From Apostichopus japonicus (Eukaryota; Echinodermata; Holothuroidea; Aspidochirotida; Stichopodidae), in the NCBI RefSeq assembly GCF_037975245.1, contig NC_092570.1, positions 5,025,001-5,087,000 of the forward strand: DNA of 62,000 nt. Direction: 5' to 3'. Within the stretch, counting starts at the first letter, position 1. The number at the start of each line of letters is the position of its first letter. The translations under genes were made by a program, and so were the position numbers. The notes beneath the pieces are model-generated. The model made no database searches, was not told where the DNA came from, and worked only from the letters and a program-made list of their open reading frames with translations. This document shows positions 60,001 through 62,000 of this stretch, one piece after another.

Positions 60001-61393
60001 CTCCTTCATATAAGGTATTAACGAGGTAATAATAACATGGGTAAAACATATCATGAGAGAACTCCAATCGTTGGGTAAAGCAGATGTGTTTAATAAACTG
60101 TATTCGAACAGATCATTAAAGTAACTGGCATAATCTGTTATGGTGACATAAAACAAAGAAACAAGGTATTCAGTAACTCATCATTAGTCATATCTGGAGA
60201 ATGTTACCACATGCTATTGAACTTTGAATGAACTATGAGTAACGACTTACAGTAGGTACAATACTTGTCAATATACTACAGCAACAATCCTTTAGATTTC
60301 AGACATGAAACAAAATCTGAAGGAATTAAGAATCAGATTTATCAAAATTAAGGATTAAAGTTCTCATGATGTGGTTAGTGTAATTGCCATTGAGTCAAAC
60401 CTACAAGATTTACACTTTACAAAAACAGCATCACAAGTCTAAAATAATTTTTACTGTTGAGATCTTCTACATTCATTTGAAGAAATATTACCTCACTACG
60501 TTCCTTTTCCCTGGCATCAACCTGAGCAGTAATGTCTCCGTATCTAGACTGGAACTGGCGGCGCTCAGATGTAATCTAAAAGGAAATAATGTCAAATGCA
60601 ACATGTGTTATTTTTTTTTATGGAAAATCTTAAATGTTACACTGCACACAGAAATTCAGTGAAAATGCAGTCTCCCAACTGCAGAAAAATATGAAAATGT
60701 TTCACAATCCACCATGTTTCTTCTTTCATCCAATATGACTGTTTTTCCATGTTATTGTCATCTTCGAAACTCATTCGTCTAGACAATAATAAAACATACA
60801 GATGTTTGAAATGGTGCAAAAAAAGAGCATAAAACCAAATAATATCAACTTACCAAACTTGTTTCATCATCTTCACTCTCAAACATAAGCTCTACGTTAC
60901 TTAGAACCTTAAAGTAAGAAAAATGTGGTATAAATTTAGAATTGATATATCTTCGGATTAAATTAGCCCTAAGATGTGTCTGACACATCTTAACAAAATG
61001 TTCCTGTCAATTGTATTGCATCATATGAAAATCACTGAATATAAGCAAACACACATATTTGATTCATCTGCATGCACAAACAAGATTGGAATAAATATGC
61101 AAAATGCAACACCAATATCTGACAGTGTTTCATATTCAATTAAAGATTCCTTGGATCTCCATTCAGTAGCCTATGTAAGAAATTTAGGTCAGCAATTGAA
61201 CTATGCTTAATGAATACATTAAGCACATCTTTCGATATTACTGCTTAAACTAACATATTATAGCTGCATCGACATTAAGTGCCCTTTAAAGGAAATAAAA
61301 TACCTTCTGCAAGCGATTGGCAATGTCTTCGACCTCTCTTGCATCTTTCTTGGAAGTGATGGGAACCATATATGAACTTATGTTCAAATCCAT
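39507..61393 (-). CDS. Gene B: long coiled-coil protein (multi-exon, family not recognised)
   Basis: 28 proposed exons, about 1,130 residues, start codon to stop codon inside the window. The N-terminal two-fifths is charged and helical with heptad-like stretches (SHIEMTRMGFDKLQKLKEEM, IQDLEEELIRIEKAI, NENELLKSEVERYQDQV), then a second coiled coil (MKLRLLALTQDKEQLLMEMD), a polar linker, and basic low-complexity C-terminal regions. No catalytic or membrane segment was seen. Structure resembles centrosomal or ciliary coiled-coil scaffolds, but this is not an identification. Junction phases agree across 27 exons; the join to the last exon does not, so an exon is probably missed near the 3' end. 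Confidence 0.75.
39840..39950 (+). mobile_element. SINE 3' tail fragment
   Basis: AGCCCTTGCAGGTTTCTCCC, CACATTTGTGG and ATAACTGCTGATTATT match the tail of the minus-strand SINE at 58757-59052. The tRNA-like head is missing. Ends in an ATT-rich tail. Confidence 0.55.
41298..41612 (+). mobile_element. tRNA-derived SINE with ATT tail
   Basis: Head GATCAAGTGGTTAGGGCAAT (box A region) and GCAGGTTTTAGTCCCGG (box B), then the body motifs CGGGCAAGGAACTTAATCTC and CACCCAGGTGTATAAATGG, then a GCGCCTTGAGC segment and an (ATT)n-like tail. The order matches tRNA-headed SINEs of marine deuterostomes. Confidence 0.7.
42067..42232 (-). CDS. Gene B exon 27
   Basis: 55 residues, TSHKYSTSILVHPFYDKSKR, LLFKLPTAKYPGRGYVVLQT, ERFPVYHGQLLRNNK. 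The most folded-looking C-terminal segment, with alternating aromatic and hydrophobic residues. Donor GTACAA, phase 1. Confidence 0.7.
42831..42944 (-). CDS. Gene B exon 26
   Basis: 38 residues, RMATVLEGSTEENESLLQGQ then EQLKLPQLVQTKSLNSLE; phase 0 to 0, GTAAGT donor. Confidence 0.7.
43861..44004 (-). CDS. Gene B exon 25
   Basis: 48 residues, VKRAKEVDSVRSTVEGMTRT then IQRALSMTSLFR; phase 0 to 0, GTAAGT donor. Confidence 0.7.
44226..44599 (-). CDS. Gene B exon 24: basic region
   Basis: 125 residues, the largest exon: DVYKDELRPSLANGKNLAHF, TKKKRNQQ basic patch, then AGKPDWERKREQYQAGIKSI and FKQALAQQ. Phase 1 to 0. The WERKREQYQ segment looks structured. No match recognised. Confidence 0.8.
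44980..45013. repeat. (TA)n microsatellite
   Basis: Short TA run in the intron between gene B exons 23 and 24. Confidence 0.85.
45215..45328 (-). CDS. Gene B exon 23
   Basis: 38 residues, GSHQPQNDLSVYQATQRVNP then MKSRSEDQRHAGSFDK; polar, phase 1 to 1. Confidence 0.7.
45878..45945 (-). CDS. Gene B exon 22
   Basis: IVRRREFEREENHMLPTWTY, SQ; phase 2 to 1. Basic/acidic helix followed by an aromatic turn. Confidence 0.65.
46594..46680 (-). mobile_element. SINE 3' end with ATT repeat tail
   Basis: Minus strand: GTAAAGCGCCTAGAGGCC, GGTGCTATACTAAGAAC, then (TTA)n. A common 3' end of tRNA SINE and partner-LINE families; truncated. Confidence 0.5.
46785..46945 (-). CDS. Gene B exon 21
   Basis: 53 residues, LYSTLLGVPESLDETSSKSS, then RGRIRAPKVPSPFTAEDAF. 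Ends phase 2 at a GTGAGA donor that lies just inside a competing GTGAGAG. Confidence 0.7.
47862..48002 (-). CDS. Gene B exon 20: helical
   Basis: 47 residues, LQSFVGEIQSYSQYLKDAMD then MAQANEELRRRLSEQSLRQF; amphipathic helix. Phase 0 to 0. Confidence 0.75.
48171..48368 (-). CDS. Gene B exon 19
   Basis: 66 residues, PMEGRTDQTGIVLPPVSSGN, KYMQFPTKGFLPPREAPRTQ, a KRR basic patch, then an acidic end. Disordered-looking. Phase 0 to 0. Confidence 0.7.
49052..49267 (-). CDS. Gene B exon 18
   Basis: 72 residues, VKLDTLKSEPINDVLRQSKV then a polar Gln/Asn/Arg-rich stretch to RRSQLHRV. Phase 0 to 0, GTGAGT donor. Confidence 0.75.
49531..50106. repeat. Three tandem 194-bp units spanning the end of exon 17
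   Basis: Units begin at about 49531, 49725 and 49919 (landmark ACAAACATTA). Each has intron sequence, a GTAAAT donor and about 65 bp of exon-17 sequence on the minus strand. The two intronic units are almost identical to each other and carry a diverged exon start (CCTGCCTCTGTAAATG); the third is the real exon end. Confidence 0.85.
50037..50385 (-). CDS. Gene B exon 17: second coiled coil
   Basis: 116 residues: QMEPVVQDVPSEVSEVDYV, coiled coil MKLRLLALTQDKEQLLMEMD KLREQNAQAAREI, then a polar tail to AEEDKAE. Phase 2 to 0, GTAAAT donor. Its last 60 bp and donor are duplicated twice in the following intron. Confidence 0.8.
50815..51050 (+). mobile_element. tRNA-derived SINE, second family, copy 1
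   Basis: Head GTTAGCTCAGTGGTTAACGC (box A) and CTGTTCGAGTCACTCC (box B), then a body with GACTGACTTCGGTCAGCTTG hairpin and TTCCTACTTGCAGGAGGAT hairpin. Same family as 57225-57430. Confidence 0.7.
51338..51459 (-). CDS. Gene B exon 16
   Basis: ETQMLMMDHQSIDTADSKEE then a basic linker to HNTVPT; phase 0 to 2, GTAAGA donor. Confidence 0.7.
51660..51750. repeat. TA-rich low-complexity tract
   Basis: TATATA and TATATC runs in the intron between gene B exons 15 and 16. Confidence 0.75.
51927..52100 (-). CDS. Gene B exon 15
   Basis: 58 residues from TFLSMVTLINAVNDEISAAS through a CQC pair to LLKKIDTLQQKIIDK. Phase 0 to 0, GTGGGA donor. Confidence 0.7.
52301..52369 (-). CDS. Gene B exon 14
   Basis: ELRKLRADGESQDLPESVDN then HSQ; helix ending in an acidic linker. 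Phase 0 to 0. Confidence 0.65.
52659..52763 (-). CDS. Gene B exon 13: coiled coil
   Basis: TIDTINKSMSVSNNENELLK then SEVERYQDQVIMMKK, phase 0 to 0, GTAAGT donor. Confidence 0.75.
53082..53120 (+). other. G-rich tract, potential G-quadruplex
   Basis: At least five runs of three to five G with one- or two-base loops on the plus strand, i.e. the template strand of gene B, in the intron between exons 12 and 13. Confidence 0.6.
53486..53516 (-). CDS. Gene B exon 12 (31-nt)
   Basis: LEHTVQEKQK, phase 2 to 0, between ACCTTTCAG and GTTAGT. Confidence 0.65.
53787..53859 (-). CDS. Gene B exon 11: coiled coil
   Basis: IQDLEEELIRIEKAITRQAE then NMV, phase 1 to 2, GTGAGT donor. Strong heptads. Confidence 0.75.
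54060..54115. repeat. Minisatellite, 20-bp unit, three copies
   Basis: TGATTTACGTGAAGGGTG and two TGATTTATGTGAAGGG(G)TG units in tandem. Confidence 0.8.
54762..54866 (-). CDS. Gene B exon 10
   Basis: KMLRSQNKSLGSHWKHAAEE then IVNVLHRIRAEGES, phase 1 to 1, GTAAGG donor. Confidence 0.75.
55306..55361 (-). CDS. Gene B exon 9
   Basis: QKSNLKEKVVEKFKLLYS, a basic helix, phase 2 to 1, TTTCTTTCAG acceptor. Confidence 0.7.
55748..55835. repeat. ATTAAGACACACCCACA tandem repeat
   Basis: Four imperfect units of ATTAAGACACACCCAC in intron sequence of gene B. Confidence 0.75.
56040..56560 (+). mobile_element. LINE 3' remnant (reverse-transcriptase C-terminus, duplicated)
   Basis: Plus-strand frame reads FSARVVNEWNGLPEKVVLAS and VKGFKNASDKHFKHS, the characteristic 'WN.LP..vv.a.s...FK..LDK' end of a non-LTR retrotransposon RT ORF. 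A second, partial copy (PEKVILAGSVNGFQNALDKH) follows at 56380-56450, then a CTAAACTAAATAAACTAAAC tail typical of such LINE ends. Both are inactive fragments. Confidence 0.65.
56611..56715 (-). CDS. Gene B exon 8: coiled coil
   Basis: SHIEMTRMGFDKLQKLKEEM then HSLASKGKPIQHLQ; phase 2 to 2, GTGAGT donor. Clear heptad-like hydrophobic spacing. Confidence 0.75.
57225..57430 (+). mobile_element. tRNA-derived SINE, second family, copy 2
   Basis: Same body as 50815-51050, including the GACTTCGGTC and CCTGCTTGCAGGAGG hairpins. The box A region has lost about 20 bp (GTTAGCTCAGTGCCTTTCAA). Confidence 0.7.
57477..57532 (-). CDS. Gene B exon 7
   Basis: DELYGSKDGEKPPQVDEL plus two bases (phase 0 to 2), between GTTGAAG and GTTAGT. 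Confidence 0.6.
58269..58292 (-). CDS. Gene B exon 6 (24-nt microexon, acceptor uncertain)
   Basis: SSVIVALQ before a GTATGG donor. The CTCAAG acceptor is chosen because it keeps phase 0; the stronger upstream CACAG or ATACAG sites would break the frame. Confidence 0.4.
58655..58681 (-). CDS. Gene B exon 5 (27-nt microexon)
   Basis: VLDSDSPNL between TTGTCTGTAG and GTAAGT, phase 0 to 0. Confidence 0.5.
58757..59052 (-). mobile_element. tRNA-derived SINE with long body
   Basis: Minus-strand head CTATGGCCGAGTGGATAAAG (box A; Leu/Ser-like with a long variable region) and GGGGCTTGATTCCTGGCC (box B region), followed by a body and the tail shared with 39840-39950. Confidence 0.65.
59396..59416 (-). 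CDS. Gene B exon 4 (21-nt microexon)
   Basis: MLKSLAE between a TTGTTACAG acceptor and GTAAGA donor, phase 0 to 0. Continues the helix from exon 3. Microexon, so moderate certainty. Confidence 0.5.
60492..60575 (-). CDS. Gene B exon 3
   Basis: 28 residues from ITSERRQFQSRYGDITAQ to EKERSE, highly charged helix, phase 0 to 0. Confidence 0.7.
60854..60907 (-). CDS. Gene B exon 2
   Basis: 18 residues, VLSNVELMFESEDDETSL, phase 0 to 0, GTAAGT donor. Acidic end. Confidence 0.7.
61304..61393 (-). CDS. Gene B exon 1: start codon
   Basis: The ATG at 61393 opens 30 residues, MDLNISSYMVPITSKKDARE then VEDIANRLQK, ending at a phase-0 GTATTT donor. The first ATG in the frame; no signal peptide, so intracellular. 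Confidence 0.75.
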
Positions 61394-62000
61394 GGTGGTG
61401 ACGAAGGCGATTTCCCAATGTCTGCAATGACCTTCGTATTAACACACAAAGCAATACTGTACGTGCTTAATTCTGTATTAATATAAAATATATGGAATAA
61501 ACATTACAACATAGCATGTATCAAGCTTTGAAAAAGGAATTTCTGTGTCTTTATAGAATCCAATACATGGAACCAAAAGTAAGGTTTGCCACATTTTCAA
61601 AAGGACTTTCAGTCAAGTTGTATAGGGCTTAAAAAGGCTGTATAAAGTGAGGACTGTATCAAGTGTCGTTGGTCAATCTTTATTAATAAGTTGTATTGGT
61701 AGAATAATTAAGCAGAATTGGCTATACAGAGGTTTTGGCATGTCTGGCATCTCTATGATGTATTACAGACAGAGAATATACTTTTCAGTTTTGGCTAGAA
61801 GGAATACTCATTAAGAAAAAAACTTGTCTTCAAAATAATGAACATATCCCAAACTTACTTGCTAAATGTAGCCTACTGTACCTTAAATATTTGTATAGTA
61901 ATACAACAAAGGATAGGCCATGTAGGCTATTTGTCATTGGAGCGAATTTCAGGTGAATCAACTACAGTACTACTATGGTATGAAGTCAGACTCATACTAT
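61394..62000. promoter_or_regulatory. Upstream region of gene B
   Basis: Expected to hold the 5' UTR and promoter of gene B. No TATA box, CpG island or other gene was recognised. AT-rich. Confidence 0.3.

Overview
This is a eukaryotic, AT-rich, intron-rich and repeat-laden window, most likely from a marine invertebrate deuterostome (an echinoderm is my best guess, from the CUB/LDLa/HYR gene, the Penelope-like elements and the tRNA-derived SINEs; the species is not determined). Only two protein-coding genes are supported and both lie on the minus strand. Nearly every other open frame is a shadow or a fragment of a repeat.

Gene A (33680 down to 382, continuing off the left end) encodes a secreted or surface mosaic protein. 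It starts with a signal peptide and an EGF module, then an HYR-bearing exon, then alternating LDL-receptor class A (LDLa) and CUB-like modules. I resolve 19 exons, about 1,520 residues. Every internal exon is a multiple of three with phase-1 introns on both sides. All six LDLa modules share a four-cysteine form that lacks the usual first disulfide. A previously hidden in-frame terminal exon (28733-28899) would end a short isoform after the HYR module with a GPI-anchor-like tail. A frameshifted duplicate of the CUB exon lies in the last intron.

Gene B (61393 down to about 39507) encodes a long coiled-coil protein of about 1,130 residues in 28 proposed exons, several only 21-31 nt long. I do not recognise the family. 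Its composition resembles centrosomal or cytoskeletal coiled-coil proteins, but that is only an impression. The 3' end of its largest coiled-coil exon has been copied twice into the next intron as a 194-bp tandem array.

Mobile DNA fills the introns and the 5.7 kb between the genes. There are Penelope-like element (PLE) remnants with CxxC plus GIY-YIG endonuclease sequence at 4.8-5.9, 9.2-11.6, 15.8-17.3 and 32.6-33.1 kb. Three of these carry hammerhead-ribozyme-like cores, one of them in two mirror-image copies. Further elements are foldback or MITE-like elements at 3.5, 27.1 and 34.0 kb, tRNA-derived SINEs at 34.7, 35.0, 41.3, 50.8, 57.2 and 58.8 kb, a LINE 3' remnant at 56.1 kb, a dispersed GC-rich repeat family at 10, 11, 32, 36 and 37 kb, and long (TA)n and (TCA)n microsatellites. 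No CRISPR array, operon or bacterial-type feature is present.
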